A stretch of 64,000 bases of DNA from an uncultured Draconibacterium sp. (GCF_963677155.1 NZ_OY781884.1:976001-1040000), one strand, 5' to 3'; positions 46,314-56,399 are shown, counted from the stretch's first letter. Notes: generated by a model not told the origin, from the sequence alone. A program made the numbers and translations.

Positions 46314-48173
46314 ATGATAGAAAACAAACTACATATTACAGACTGGCTCCCCACATCGAAGAAGGAAGTAAAACAATTGGGCTGGGAGGAGCTGGATGTA
46401 ATTTTATTTACCGGCGACGCTTATATTGACCATCCATCGTTTGGAGCAGCCGTTATTGTCCGGGTATTAGAAGCCGAAGGATTGCGCGTAGGAATTGTGC
46501 CGCAACCGAACTGGACCGACGATTTACGCGACTTTAAGAAGCTGGGGAAACCCAGGCTGTTTTTTGCTGTTACGGCAGGAAACATGGACTCGATGGTAAA
46601 CCACTACACCGCCGGAAAACGCAAACGCTCGAACGACGCATACACGCCGGGCGGGCAAATTGGCAAACGCCCGGATTACGCCACTATAACTTACTCGAAA
46701 ATATTAAAAGAACTGTATCCCGAAGTGCCGCTGGTACTCGGAGGAATTGAAGCCTCGTTGCGTCGCCTAACGCATTACGACTATTGGTCGGATCGTTTAA
46801 TGCCTTCGATTTTGGCTGATACACAAGCTGATCTTTTGTTTTATGGTATGGGCGAAAAATCGATTGTTGATTTTGCGCGGCTGGTAAAACGCGGTATTCC
46901 GGTTGAAACTTTGACCACCATTCCGCAAACTGTTTTTATGACCAATGCCGACGAAGCTTATGCCACCAAGAAAAACTGGGATGAGTTGGAACTGGCCTCG
47001 CACGATACCTGTTTGCAGGAAAAGAAAGAGTTTGCGCGCAATTTTATGCACATCGAGGAGGAATCGAACAAGATAGAAGCTAAAAAGCTGGTGCAGCGAA
47101 TTGGCGATAGAAAAGTGGTGGTAAATCCGCCGTGGCCAACTTTTAAGGAAAAAGAGATCGACCGTATTTACGATCTGCCTTACACACGTTTGCCACATCC
47201 GCGCTACAATAATAAAGGAGTTATTCCTGCATATGAAATGATCCGGCACTCCATTAATATCCACCGTGGATGTTTTGGCGGTTGTACCTTTTGTACCATT
47301 TCGGCACACCAGGGAAAATTTATCGCCAGCCGTTCCGAGAAATCGGTTTTAAAAGAGGTAGAGAAAGTAACCGAAATGCCCGATTTTAAAGGGTACATTT
47401 CCGATTTGGGAGGTCCGTCGGCCAACATGTACAAGATGAAAGGTATTCACGAGGAGATTTGCAGAAAATGTAAACGCCCGTCGTGTATCTTCCCATCGGT
47501 TTGTAAAAACCTTGATATCAACCACAAGCCAATGCTCGATCTTTACAGGAAAGTACGGCACAACCCAAAAGTGAAAAAAGCCTTTATCGGGAGTGGCATT
47601 CGCTACGATATGATTCTGGAGAAAACCAACAACGAAGAGGTTAACGAAAACAACAAGAAATACCTGCGCGAGGTAATCAAACACCACGTTTCGGGAAGGC
47701 TAAAAGTAGCTCCGGAACACTCGTCGGACGAAGTACTGAAATTTATGCGAAAACCATCGTTTAAATTGTTTGAGGAGCTAAATCAGGAGTTTGTAAAAAT
47801 AAATAAGGAGGAAAAGCTTAACCAGCAGCTGATTCCGTATTTTATTTCCAGCCATCCGGGCAGTAAATCGGAAGACATGGCTAATCTGGCAATCCAGACT
47901 AAAGATATGAATTTCAGGTTGGAGCAGGTGCAGGATTTTACACCTACACCGATGACCCTTGCTACTGTAGTTTATTATTCGGGCTATCATCCGTACACGA
48001 TGGAACAAATTTACACGGCCCGAAACAAAAACGCCAAAGAACAACAACGCCAATTCTTTTTCTGGTATAAAAAAGAATTTCGGAATAAAATTATTCGCGA
48101 TTTGAAAGCAAAAGGCCGCGAAGATCTTGTAAAACAGCTTTTCAGTAAAAAACAAAATAACGACACTAAATGA
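46314..48173 (+). CDS. YgiQ-family radical SAM protein
   Basis: A 619-residue protein with a cobalamin-binding-like N-terminal region (residues about 25-130, ending in KRKRSNDAYTPGGQIGKRPD) and a radical SAM core with Cys320, Cys324 and Cys327 (RGCFGGCTFC). A C-terminal domain carries FISSHPGSKSEDM and DFTPTPMTLATVVYYSGYHP, hallmarks of YgiQ. The substrate is unknown. Its stop overlaps the next start by 4 bases. The 225 bases before it show no gene. Confidence 0.93.
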   Translation: MIENKLHITDWLPTSKKEVKQLGWEELDVILFTGDAYIDHPSFGAAVIVRVLEAEGLRVGIVPQPNWTDDLRDFKKLGKPRLFFAVTAGNMDSMVNHYTAGKRKRSNDAYTPGGQIGKRPDYATITYSKILKELYPEVPLVLGGIEASLRRLTHYDYWSDRLMPSILADTQADLLFYGMGEKSIVDFARLVKRGIPVETLTTIPQTVFMTNADEAYATKKNWDELELASHDTCLQEKKEFARNFMHIEEESNKIEAKKLVQRIGDRKVVVNPPWPTFKEKEIDRIYDLPYTRLPHPRYNNKGVIPAYEMIRHSINIHRGCFGGCTFCTISAHQGKFIASRSEKSVLKEVEKVTEMPDFKGYISDLGGPSANMYKMKGIHEEICRKCKRPSCIFPSVCKNLDINHKPMLDLYRKVRHNPKVKKAFIGSGIRYDMILEKTNNEEVNENNKKYLREVIKHHVSGRLKVAPEHSSDEVLKFMRKPSFKLFEELNQEFVKINKEEKLNQQLIPYFISSHPGSKSEDMANLAIQTKDMNFRLEQVQDFTPTPMTLATVVYYSGYHPYTMEQIYTARNKNAKEQQRQFFFWYKKEFRNKIIRDLKAKGREDLVKQLFSKKQNNDTK

Positions 48174-48925
48174 AAATCATTCGATCCACAACATTGGCCT
48201 TAGCTATTCTGTTAACTGGCTGTGCCGAAGTAATGCAAATTGCCCAGCAAACGCTTGAAGGCAATGCACCACTGACCCAAAACGAAATTATTGCAGGATT
48301 AAAAGAGGCACTTGTTACCGGCACCAACAACTCGGTGAGTATTTTAGGTGCGCAAAACGGTTATTACAAAGACGAGTTGGTAAAGATTTTGCTTCCACCC
48401 GAAGCAGATATAATTGTGGATAATATTGGCAAAGTACCCGGTGGACAAAAATTACTTGATGATGTGTTATTGCATATCAACCGTGCAGCGGAAGACGCTG
48501 CAAAAGAAGCCGCCCCTATTTTTGTAAGCAGTATAAGAAGCATGACTTTTAACGATGCTGTTGGAATTTTGAAAGGCAATGACAACGCCGCAACGGCCTA
48601 TTTGCATAAAACTACTTACGACCAGCTTTTTAAGCTTTACCGGCCAAAAATTAAGGCTTCGGTAGAAAAAGAATTAATTGGCGGAGTATCGACCAAAGAA
48701 AGCTGGGACACCTTGGTGGGAAAATGGAACCAGGTTGCCGGTTCTTTCCTGGGGCAAACAGCAGGCTTGAAAAAAGTTGACACACAACTTGAAGACTACC
48801 TGACTGCCAAAGCGCTCGACGGTGTATTTTTGAAAATTGCCGGTGAAGAGAAACTAATAAGGGAAGATCCTGCAGCGCGTGTAACCAGTTTGCTAAAAAG
48901 AGTATTTGGCTCGGTTGATAGCTAA
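48170..48925 (+). CDS. DUF4197 lipoprotein
   Basis: A 251-residue lipoprotein (signal MKIIRSTTLALAILLTGC, lipobox LTGC) belonging to DUF4197: LTQNEIIAGLKEALVTGTNN, GYYKDELVKILLPPEA and GNDNAATAYLHKTTYDQLF are typical. The function is unknown; a helical periplasm-facing protein is expected. It overlaps the YgiQ gene by 4 bases and is followed by a terminator. Confidence 0.9.
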   Translation: MKIIRSTTLALAILLTGCAEVMQIAQQTLEGNAPLTQNEIIAGLKEALVTGTNNSVSILGAQNGYYKDELVKILLPPEADIIVDNIGKVPGGQKLLDDVLLHINRAAEDAAKEAAPIFVSSIRSMTFNDAVGILKGNDNAATAYLHKTTYDQLFKLYRPKIKASVEKELIGGVSTKESWDTLVGKWNQVAGSFLGQTAGLKKVDTQLEDYLTAKALDGVFLKIAGEEKLIREDPAARVTSLLKRVFGSVDS

Positions 48926-48980
48926 ACAACCAATTTAACTATTGCATACAAAAAAGAATATTCTAAAATCAGAATATCAC

Positions 48981-49016
48981 TGCCCCGGAATTAATATTTC
49001 GGGGCATTTATTTTTC
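48981..49016 (+). terminator. Intrinsic terminator after the DUF4197 gene
   Basis: TGCCCCG and CGGGGCA arms (48981-48987 with 49000-49006) enclose a 12-base AT loop and are followed by TTTATTTTTC. The T-run overlaps the last codons of the convergent radical SAM gene. Confidence 0.8.
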
Positions 49017-49961
49017 AACCAACCGTCCCTGCCACGTGTCACGCTCTTTTAAACGTTTTTCGACTTTGGCTACAAACTCAAAATTCTTTAGCCCCCATTT
49101 AGGGGCGATCAGCATTTCGGGTGGTGCCTGACTGATAAAACGTTCAACAATAATTGCCGGATTCAAAAGTTCAAGGTAATCAATTACCAAGTCGATGTAC
49201 TCGTCGGCAGTGTACAGCTTAAAACTTTCAGGATGCTCCTGAAACTCTTTTTCCAGCAGCGTTTTTTTGTGAATTTGTAACTGGTGTAACTTTAGATTTT
49301 TTACTGGCAGTTTCGATATCGTTTTTGCCTGATCGAGCAGTTCTTCACGAGTTTCGCCCGGCAATCCAAGAATCATATGCGCACAATTGTTAATGCCTCG
49401 TTTCGCGGTTTCCTCAATTGCCCATGCCGCTTCGGCAAAACTGTGTCCCCGGTTAATGCTGTCCAGGGTTCTGTCGAGGTGCGACTCCACGCCTAACTCA
49501 ACCATTACATACACTTTCTTGCTGAGTTCGGCCAGATAATCCAACAAATCGGGATAGATACAATCGGGGCGTGTTGAAATTACTAGTCCAACCACCTTCG
49601 GATGTTCCAGCGCTTCTTCATATAAACGCCTTAAATCATCAATTGGAGCGTAAGTATTTGTATAAGCCTGAAAGTAGGCCAAAAACCGCATTGCCTTGTA
49701 TTTCTTTGCAAAAAAAGCAATGCCCTTTTCGACCTGACTGGTTACGGTATTCTCCAGATTACAATAAGTGGGTTTAAATGTTTTGTTGTTACAATAAGCG
49801 CATCCGCCAGTACCTTTTGTTCCGTCGCGGTTTGGGCAGGTAAAGCCGGCATCAACCGACACCTTTTGCACCCGCTCAGAAAAAAGCGTTCTGAAATAAG
49901 TTGGAAAATCATTGTATCGCCTGTCGTGTCCCCAGCTATATGTTCCGTTTTGCATCCCCAT
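49008..49961 (-). CDS. TIGR01212-family radical SAM protein (YhcC)
   Basis: A 317-residue radical SAM protein. The cluster cysteines are Cys42, Cys54 and Cys57 (CPNRDG...GGCAYC), the spacing of the YhcC/TIGR01212 group rather than the plain CxxxCxxC. LGVESHLDRTLDSINRGHSF and HMILGLPGETREELL are further family marks. The substrate is not established. It is a single gene, convergent with the DUF4197 gene. Confidence 0.92.
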   Translation of the reverse strand: MGMQNGTYSWGHDRRYNDFPTYFRTLFSERVQKVSVDAGFTCPNRDGTKGTGGCAYCNNKTFKPTYCNLENTVTSQVEKGIAFFAKKYKAMRFLAYFQAYTNTYAPIDDLRRLYEEALEHPKVVGLVISTRPDCIYPDLLDYLAELSKKVYVMVELGVESHLDRTLDSINRGHSFAEAAWAIEETAKRGINNCAHMILGLPGETREELLDQAKTISKLPVKNLKLHQLQIHKKTLLEKEFQEHPESFKLYTADEYIDLVIDYLELLNPAIIVERFISQAPPEMLIAPKWGLKNFEFVAKVEKRLKERDTWQGRLVEK

Positions 49962-50113
49962 TTATTTGAAATTGCAAAAGTACGTAAAATTGTGAATCCG
50001 AATTTCCTTGATAAAACTTATCAACAGCTCTTGAAAACTTTCCGCTAATATCAACGCTTTTGCTTTTCAAATACAGCTTCAAATCTTTACTTTTAAGGAA
50101 AAATCAGACAGAT

Positions 50114-51640
50114 ATGTTCCCAGAAAAAGATAAGCAGCAAATTCAAGAGCGCGGCAGTAAACTGGAAACCGTGCAAAATCAAATCGAAAATTTCAAAAAA
50201 GGCTTCCCCTACTTACCCATTGAAGATGCCGCGTCAGTAGGAAAGGGCATTATTCGTTTAAGCCCCGAAGATTTAAAAAAACGTGGCGACCGTTATGATG
50301 CGAACATTGCGGATGGGACAAAAGCCTTAAAATTTGTGCCGGCTTCGGGAGCTGCAAGCCGCATGTTTAAGTCTCTGTTCCAGGCATTGGAAGACTTCCA
50401 GAATAAGCCTCACGAAGATGTACTTGCTGCCAACAGAGACGCAGCACAATACGTTACCGAGCTCAACAAATTTGCTTTTGCTGAAGAATTAGAAAAAGCT
50501 ATTGCTCACGATAGAGTACAACCTTCAGCCACAAATAAACTCGACTATCTGTTAAACGAAAAAGGATTGAATTACGGCGCCAAACCAAAAGGGCTGCTTA
50601 AATTTCATTCGTATGAAGATGGAGCAAGAACTCCTTTTGAAGAGCATCTGGTTGAAGGTGCAAAATATGCAGCCGACAACGGCAATAAAGCCAGTTTACA
50701 TTTTACTGTTTCACCCGAACATCAACCGGGATTTGAAGCTTTGCTCGCAGAAATAAAAGACAAGTACGAAGAGCAACTGGGGATTGAGTTTGACGTTACA
50801 TTCAGTCAGCAAAAACCATCAACCGACACCATTGCTGTTGATTTAAAAAACGAACCTTTCCGAAATGCTGATGGAAATTTGTTGTTCCGTCCGGGTGGGC
50901 ACGGTGCGTTAATCGAAAACCTGAATGATCTGGATGCAGATATCATCTTCATCAAAAACATCGATAATGTGGTTCCCGATCGGCTGAAACAACCAACCAT
51001 CGATTTCAAAAAAGGATTAGCAGGAGTACTTTTAAAACATCAGGAAAAAGTATTCTACTATCAGCACGAATTAAACGAAAAACATTATACAGCCCTTAGT
51101 AGTAATTTTTTGGCCGAAGCTGCCAACTTTTTGGAGAATACCTTAAATACCAAGCCGGCCAAAAATCATTATTATACCGAGCGTGAAGAACTTTATCAAT
51201 ACCTGAAAGAGAAATATAACCGACCACTGCGTGTTTGCGGAATGGTGAAAAATGAAGGCGAGCCAGGTGGCGGTCCATTTTGGGCAATGAATGCCGATGG
51301 AACCATTTCGTTACAGGTAGTTGAAAGTTCGCAAATCGATCCAGACAGTGTTCAACAACAGGATATTGTTCAGCACGCCACACACTTTAACCCGGTTGAT
51401 CTGGTTTGTGCAGTAAAAAATTACAAAGGAGACAAATACGATCTCACCCAATTTACCGATCCGGCAACCGGCTTTATTTCAAAAAAATCGAAAGACGGGA
51501 AAGAGCTGAAAGCACAGGAGTTACCGGGCTTATGGAACGGAGCAATGAGCAATTGGAACACCCTTTTCGTTGAGGTACCGATCGAAACATTCAACCCGGT
51601 AAAAACGGTGAACGACCTGTTGCGCGATCAACACTTGTAA
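50114..51640 (+). CDS. DUF4301 protein
   Basis: A 508-residue protein of DUF4301, a family almost confined to Bacteroidota. I use the ATG at 50114 (MFPEKDKQQIQERGS); the 18 codons before it look non-coding. Visible segments are KFVPASGAASRMFKSLFQ, LLFRPGGHGALIENLNDLDA (a nucleotidyltransferase-like look) and GMVKNEGEPGGGPFWAMNAD. The LFRPGGHGAL region and following Asp residues suggest a sugar nucleotide or phosphate enzyme, but no activity is known to me. Confidence 0.88.
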   Translation: MFPEKDKQQIQERGSKLETVQNQIENFKKGFPYLPIEDAASVGKGIIRLSPEDLKKRGDRYDANIADGTKALKFVPASGAASRMFKSLFQALEDFQNKPHEDVLAANRDAAQYVTELNKFAFAEELEKAIAHDRVQPSATNKLDYLLNEKGLNYGAKPKGLLKFHSYEDGARTPFEEHLVEGAKYAADNGNKASLHFTVSPEHQPGFEALLAEIKDKYEEQLGIEFDVTFSQQKPSTDTIAVDLKNEPFRNADGNLLFRPGGHGALIENLNDLDADIIFIKNIDNVVPDRLKQPTIDFKKGLAGVLLKHQEKVFYYQHELNEKHYTALSSNFLAEAANFLENTLNTKPAKNHYYTEREELYQYLKEKYNRPLRVCGMVKNEGEPGGGPFWAMNADGTISLQVVESSQIDPDSVQQQDIVQHATHFNPVDLVCAVKNYKGDKYDLTQFTDPATGFISKKSKDGKELKAQELPGLWNGAMSNWNTLFVEVPIETFNPVKTVNDLLRDQHL

Positions 51641-51692
51641 GATTGTTTTTGAGAATCGATCCGAATTATTAATTTCGCGAACTTAATTTACG

Positions 51693-53105
51693 ATGAACGA
51701 GGAAAGAGATAATTTCAGGGAAGAAGATATTAGTGAGGCACTTAATCGTTTTAAGAGCTCTTTGGTCTCAGGCCGCGCAAAATATTTCGATGTTTCAGAA
51801 TTTGAAGGAATTGTAGAGCAATTAATGGAAGAAGGCGATTTACAGTCTTCTGAAATTGCCGCCAAACAAGGTATACAAATCCATCCAAATGCGGTTCCTC
51901 TTCATTTAAAATATGCACAAATTCTGCTGAGCAAAGGTAAATATGACCAGGCTCAGAAATACCTTGATTTTGCTGAAAGAGTTGAAAATACCAATCCCGA
52001 TGTGCACCTGTTAAGAGGTTCGGCATCGTTGATTATGGGTAACGAAGATCTGGCAAAAGCATCATTCAGAAAAGCAATCAAAGCCGGAAATGGAGAAACC
52101 GACGACATTTTATACCACGTTGGATCAGCATTTGTGCAAATTGGCGAAATAAGCGAGGCGATCTCCTATTTCAAAAAGGCCTTAAAACTGAATCCGAAAC
52201 ACGAACTGGCACTTTACGATCTTGCATTTTTTACCGACCAGATTGGCGATTACAAAAACAGCATTAAGTATTACAACCGTTTTATTGATAACGATGTATA
52301 CAATTACTCTGCCTGGTTTAATCTGGGTATTGTATACAACAAAGCCGACATGCACGATAAAGCAATTGAGGCTTATGAATACACGCTGGCCATTAACGAA
52401 AATTTCAATATGGCTCTGTTTAATATCGGAAACGCGCTGGCCAATTCAGGACGTTTTAAAGAAGCCATTGATAAATACAGGGAATTTTTGGAGTTTGACC
52501 CGGATAATGACGATGCCTATTGCTACATTGGCGAGTGTTACCTGAACCTGGACGATCAGTTACTATCGGAACACAATTATCAGAAAGCAATTTCGATCAA
52601 TCCTGAGAATGACACCGCTCACTTTGGCGTGGGACTAATTATGTGGATTGCGAAAAAGTACGACAGAAGTATCGACTACATTAACCAGGCCATAAAGATC
52701 GACAAGCAAAATTCGGAATATTGGCTGACCCTGGGAAAAGTTAGTAGCGATGCGGAATACCTGGACGATGCGATAAAAGCATTTAAAAAAGGTGCTCGTA
52801 TTGACACTGAAAATACCGAAATATGGCTCACCTGGGCGGAGACCCTACAGAAGCACGGAGATACAAACGGTGCCATCCGAATTCTGAAAAAGGCGATCGA
52901 CAATAACGACGATTCGATGTTAAAATACCGCTTGGTTGCAATTTTGCTTGGAGCCCGGAAACGCAAAGAAGCTTACGAATGGTTGCGATCGGCAATGCTG
53001 CAAGACTTTGAAAACATCAATTACTTGTTCGATATTTATCCGAGAGCCTTAAAAAGTAAGCAGCTTAAGAAAGTTGTTGACGATTTCCGCCGCGGCGATA
53101 AATAA
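51693..53105 (+). CDS. TPR-repeat protein
   Basis: A 470-residue cytoplasmic protein without a signal peptide, made almost entirely of about ten TPR units from residue 65 on (YDQAKKYLDFAERV-like units; ISEAISYFKKALKLNPKHEL; YDRSIDYINQAIKIDKQN). The N-terminus is acidic (MNEERDNFREEDISEALNRF). It is probably a scaffold; the partner is unknown. It lies 52 bases after the DUF4301 gene. The 281 bases after it contain no gene. Confidence 0.88.
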   Translation: MNEERDNFREEDISEALNRFKSSLVSGRAKYFDVSEFEGIVEQLMEEGDLQSSEIAAKQGIQIHPNAVPLHLKYAQILLSKGKYDQAQKYLDFAERVENTNPDVHLLRGSASLIMGNEDLAKASFRKAIKAGNGETDDILYHVGSAFVQIGEISEAISYFKKALKLNPKHELALYDLAFFTDQIGDYKNSIKYYNRFIDNDVYNYSAWFNLGIVYNKADMHDKAIEAYEYTLAINENFNMALFNIGNALANSGRFKEAIDKYREFLEFDPDNDDAYCYIGECYLNLDDQLLSEHNYQKAISINPENDTAHFGVGLIMWIAKKYDRSIDYINQAIKIDKQNSEYWLTLGKVSSDAEYLDDAIKAFKKGARIDTENTEIWLTWAETLQKHGDTNGAIRILKKAIDNNDDSMLKYRLVAILLGARKRKEAYEWLRSAMLQDFENINYLFDIYPRALKSKQLKKVVDDFRRGDK

Positions 53106-53386
53106 CAATTACGGATACTTCTTTTTCCAATTTATTAAATCCCTGATCAAAATTAGTATCAAGAAGTCAACCTTCTTTGCCGAATCCCTGTTTTATACCG
53201 ACAATTAAAAACTTTTAGCTACTGGTTCGCAAACTCCCAATAGCTTAGTTTTTATATATTGGCATTTACCCAATTTGAAAAGAATTACAGAAAAGCCTAA
53301 TTCTTTTCATAATTGGTATAACAATTTGTTTTTGTATTTTGGCATCCCAAAATAAAAATTTACACCGTTACAAATTCTGACCATAG

Positions 53387-54322
53387 ATGAACAGGACAAC
53401 AAAAGATTATTTTACACTGATATTAAAAGGAATGGGCATGGGTGCTGCCGATGTGGTGCCAGGCGTTTCTGGCGGAACAATTGCCTTTATAACCGGTATT
53501 TACGAGGAATTGATTAACTCGATAAAGTCGATCAATTTAACCGCGATAAAACTGTTACTTGGTTTTAAACTGGCCGAATTCTGGAAAGCCATTAACGGAA
53601 CTTTCCTGATCAGTGTTTTTATCGGAGTTGGCATCAGTGTATTTTCGCTGGCAAAAGGATTGGAATATTTGCTTCATCACTATCCTATTTTAGTGTGGTC
53701 GTTCTTTTTCGGATTGATCGTTGCATCGGCCATTTATGTAGCGCGCTCTATTAAACGATGGAAAGCTGACACCATAATTGGCGGTTTGGCCGGAATTGTA
53801 ATTGCATACCTTATTACGGTTATAACGCCTGCCGAAGCTAACACCAGTTACTGGTTTATTTTCCTATCGGGGGCCATTGCCATTTGTGCCATGATCTTGC
53901 CCGGTATTTCCGGTAGTTTTATTTTGGTGCTTCTGGGAATGTACAAATTTATCCTTTCGGCAGTTGGCGATATGAACATTGCGATTATCCTCACTTTCCT
54001 TGTTGGAGCTGCAGTTGGCATCATTGCTTTTTCAAATGTGTTATCGTGGCTATTGAAAAAATATCACAACACCACCATTGCTGTCTTGGCCGGTTTTATG
54101 GTAGGATCGCTAAACAAAGTATGGCCATGGAAAGAAGTTACTCAAACAATCATTGACCGCCATGGCGAATTAAAACCAATTGCCGAGCGAAATATTTTAC
54201 CATCGACTTACGAGCAAATAACAGGACACGAAGCCTGGTTATTGGGTGCAATTGCGTTGACAGTTGCCGGATTTGCACTTATTTTTGTTGTTGAAGGAAT
54301 TGGAAAGAAATTGAAAAAATAA
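53387..54322 (+). CDS. DUF368 membrane protein (PopT-type undecaprenyl phosphate transporter family)
   Basis: A 311-residue inner-membrane protein with about eight helices. The start KGMGMGAADVVPGVSGGTIA and the second, similar ICAMILPGISGSFILVLLGM are the paired PGxSG motifs of DUF368. Members of this family have been shown to return undecaprenyl phosphate across the membrane for envelope polymer synthesis. It precedes aroE by 38 bases. Confidence 0.9.
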   Translation: MNRTTKDYFTLILKGMGMGAADVVPGVSGGTIAFITGIYEELINSIKSINLTAIKLLLGFKLAEFWKAINGTFLISVFIGVGISVFSLAKGLEYLLHHYPILVWSFFFGLIVASAIYVARSIKRWKADTIIGGLAGIVIAYLITVITPAEANTSYWFIFLSGAIAICAMILPGISGSFILVLLGMYKFILSAVGDMNIAIILTFLVGAAVGIIAFSNVLSWLLKKYHNTTIAVLAGFMVGSLNKVWPWKEVTQTIIDRHGELKPIAERNILPSTYEQITGHEAWLLGAIALTVAGFALIFVVEGIGKKLKK

Positions 54323-54360
54323 GCAGTCTCAGTTTACGGTATTCAGTAAAAAATCAAAAC

Positions 54361-55110
54361 ATGAAAAGATACGGATTATTAGGCTACCCACTCACCCACT
54401 CATTCTCGAAGCGCTATTTTACCGAACGTTTTGAAACGGAAAAAATAGATTCAACTTATGACAATTTTGAAATCGATTCGATAACTAAATTCCCGGAGGT
54501 GGTAAAAGACAATCCGGAAGTAATCGGATTTAACGTTACCATTCCGTACAAAGAACAGGTGATTCCTTATTTAGATGAACTGAATGATTCGGCAAAAGAG
54601 ATTGGCGCTGTTAATACCATCCGCGTTACACGCACCGATAACGGTGTGCATTTAAAAGGATTTAATACCGATACTTTTGGTTTCGAGTCGTCGTTGAAAC
54701 CGCTATTAAAAGAGTATCATAAAAAAGCACTGATTCTTGGAACAGGTGGTGCTTCAAAAGCATTAAAATATATCCTAAAAAAAATAGGTATCGAATATAT
54801 TTCAGCATCGATTGAAGAATTGAAGGAAAACGAAATCCGTTACGAAGACATTGATGAGCAGGTAATAAGCGAGCGTCTGCTGATTATTAATGCAACACCA
54901 CTGGGAACTTATCCAAAAGTTGAAACTTTTCCGAATATTCCTTACGAATTTATAACTGACGAACATCTGCTTTTTGATTTGGTTTATAATCCTGAAGTAA
55001 CGCAGTTTATGGCCAAAGGACAAGCCAAAGGAGCCACAGTTAAAAATGGCTACGAAATGTTGCTGAATCAGGCTAAAAAGGCTTATGAGATTTGGAACTC
55101 GGAAAAGTAA
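54361..55110 (+). CDS. aroE: Shikimate 5-dehydrogenase
   Basis: A 249-residue AroE. GYPLTHSFSKRYF binds shikimate, GFNVTIPYKEQV carries the catalytic Lys, NTDTFGF the partner Asp, and ILGTGGASKAL is the NADP-binding glycine loop. The C-terminal NGYEMLLNQAKKAYEIW is normal. It catalyses the fourth step of the shikimate pathway. No other aro gene is near. Confidence 0.95.
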   Translation: MKRYGLLGYPLTHSFSKRYFTERFETEKIDSTYDNFEIDSITKFPEVVKDNPEVIGFNVTIPYKEQVIPYLDELNDSAKEIGAVNTIRVTRTDNGVHLKGFNTDTFGFESSLKPLLKEYHKKALILGTGGASKALKYILKKIGIEYISASIEELKENEIRYEDIDEQVISERLLIINATPLGTYPKVETFPNIPYEFITDEHLLFDLVYNPEVTQFMAKGQAKGATVKNGYEMLLNQAKKAYEIWNSEK

Positions 55111-55203
55111 ATTTTTCAGCAAACAGTCACAGTATTCAGTTTACAGATATTTAGTATTACTAAAACTCGAAACTAGTGTCAAGTCAACCGTGTAACTACG
55201 TTA

Positions 55204-55269
55204 CGTCATGCTGAATTTATTTCAGCATCTTATGACAATAGGAGATTCCGAAACAAGTTCGGAATGACG
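55204..55269. repeat. REP-like palindrome pair upstream of the phosphatase gene
   Basis: CGTCATGCTGAATTTATTTC with AGCATCT, then GATTCCGAAACAAGTTCGGA with ATGACG: two small hairpins inside outer CGTCAT/ATGACG arms. The pattern is shared with 55828-55898. The preceding 55111-55200 holds CAGTATTCAGTTTACAG-type spacer words. Confidence 0.75.
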
Positions 55270-55320
55270 TACCCGAAATTTAAGACTTGGCACAACTCTG
55301 GTAGCTCGCAACTAAAAATT

Positions 55321-55800
55321 ATGGATAAAACAAAAGTACTTTTTGTATGTCTCGGAAACATTTGCCGCTCGCCAAGTGCAGAGGCAGTCTTTAATGGCGT
55401 TGTAAAAAAAGCAGGATTAAGCAAACAGTTTGAGGTAGATTCTGCCGGAACTTCGGGCTGGCATGCAGGCGAACCTGCCGACAGGCGGATGCAATCGCAC
55501 GCCATACGTCGCGATTACAACCTGACAAGTCTTTCCCGACAGTTTGATCCGCATACCGATTTCGATTATTTCGATTACATTATCGGGATGGACGACAGTA
55601 ATATGCAGAACTTAAAAAGCATGGCCCGCAATGCTAACGACTTGCAAAAGTTACACAAAATGACAGATTTTAGTAGCGATGGTCGATACGATGAAGTACC
55701 TGATCCGTATTACGGAGGTGCCGATGGTTTTGAGTTGGTACTTGATCTGCTGGAAGATGCGTGCGAAGGGTTTTTGAATGAAATTGATAAAAATAAATAA
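55321..55800 (+). CDS. Low-molecular-weight protein tyrosine phosphatase
   Basis: A 159-residue phosphatase. The P-loop is CLGNICR (Cys10 to Arg16) followed by SPSAE, and the general-acid Asp is in VPDPYYGG. I use the ATG at 55321; the open frame begins 19 codons earlier but runs through the REP-like repeat. Such enzymes remove phosphate from Tyr, often in capsule regulation, but no kinase gene is adjacent. Confidence 0.93.
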   Translation: MDKTKVLFVCLGNICRSPSAEAVFNGVVKKAGLSKQFEVDSAGTSGWHAGEPADRRMQSHAIRRDYNLTSLSRQFDPHTDFDYFDYIIGMDDSNMQNLKSMARNANDLQKLHKMTDFSSDGRYDEVPDPYYGGADGFELVLDLLEDACEGFLNEIDKNK

Positions 55801-55827
55801 GGCTGTGCTAAAAGTGCCATTTTGTTC

Positions 55828-55898
55828 GTCATTCTGAACTTGTTTCAGAATCTTAATGATCAAACAAAAAAAGACCCTGAAACAAGTTCAGGGTGACG
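55828..55898. repeat. REP-like palindrome between convergent genes
   Basis: GTCATTCTGAACTTGTTTCA with GAATCTT on the left, and AGACCCTGAAACAAGTTCAG with GGTGACG on the right: two hairpins with outer arms GTCAT/GTGAC. It lies between the phosphatase and MaoC genes, where it could also serve as a two-way terminator. Confidence 0.78.
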
Positions 55899-55934
55899 CC
55901 TAAGATAACTTTTAGAACAACCTCATATTCTTTT

Positions 55935-56399
55935 CTATTCGAAATGGTAAAGGAAATTTACCAAACAATCGTAGGCAGGTTTCCGCTCTCCTTCGATATC
56001 AACTACAATTTTCACCTGAATTTTAGCAATTCCACGTAGGTTTTTAATATCATTTAACGATACCGTTGCCCTTATTTTATCGTTTACTTTTACCGGCTGC
56101 TGGAAACGCAAACTCTCAATACCGTAATTCACGATCATCTTTACATTTCTCACATCAACAACATTGTACCACAGATAAGTTAGCATAGAAAGCGACAAAT
56201 AACCGTGTGCGATGGTTGTTTTAAACGGCGACTCCTTGGCTGCACGCTCCGAATCGGTATGTATCCACTGGTAATCAAGCGTGGCATCTGCAAATTTATC
56301 TATCTGATCCTGAGTGATCTGAACATAATCCGAAACTCCAATAACCTGCCCCAAAAGGGCTTCAAACTCTTCGTAGTTGTTGATAATTCGTTTTTCCAT
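55935..56399 (-). CDS. MaoC-family hydratase
   Basis: A 154-residue hot-dog fold protein. The hydratase site segments are ATLDYQWIHTDSERAAKESP (Asp and His of the R-hydratase motif) and IAHGYLSLSMLTYLWY. Members hydrate trans-2-enoyl-CoA to R-3-hydroxyacyl-CoA or act in related CoA chemistry. Nothing in the neighbourhood fixes the substrate. Confidence 0.88.
   Translation of the reverse strand: MEKRIINNYEEFEALLGQVIGVSDYVQITQDQIDKFADATLDYQWIHTDSERAAKESPFKTTIAHGYLSLSMLTYLWYNVVDVRNVKMIVNYGIESLRFQQPVKVNDKIRATVSLNDIKNLRGIAKIQVKIVVDIEGERKPAYDCLVNFLYHFE

Noticed and set aside
55264-55320. N-terminal extension of the tyrosine phosphatase
   Set aside because: These 19 codons run out of a REP-like palindrome; the P-loop spacing from Met at 55321 is that of the family.
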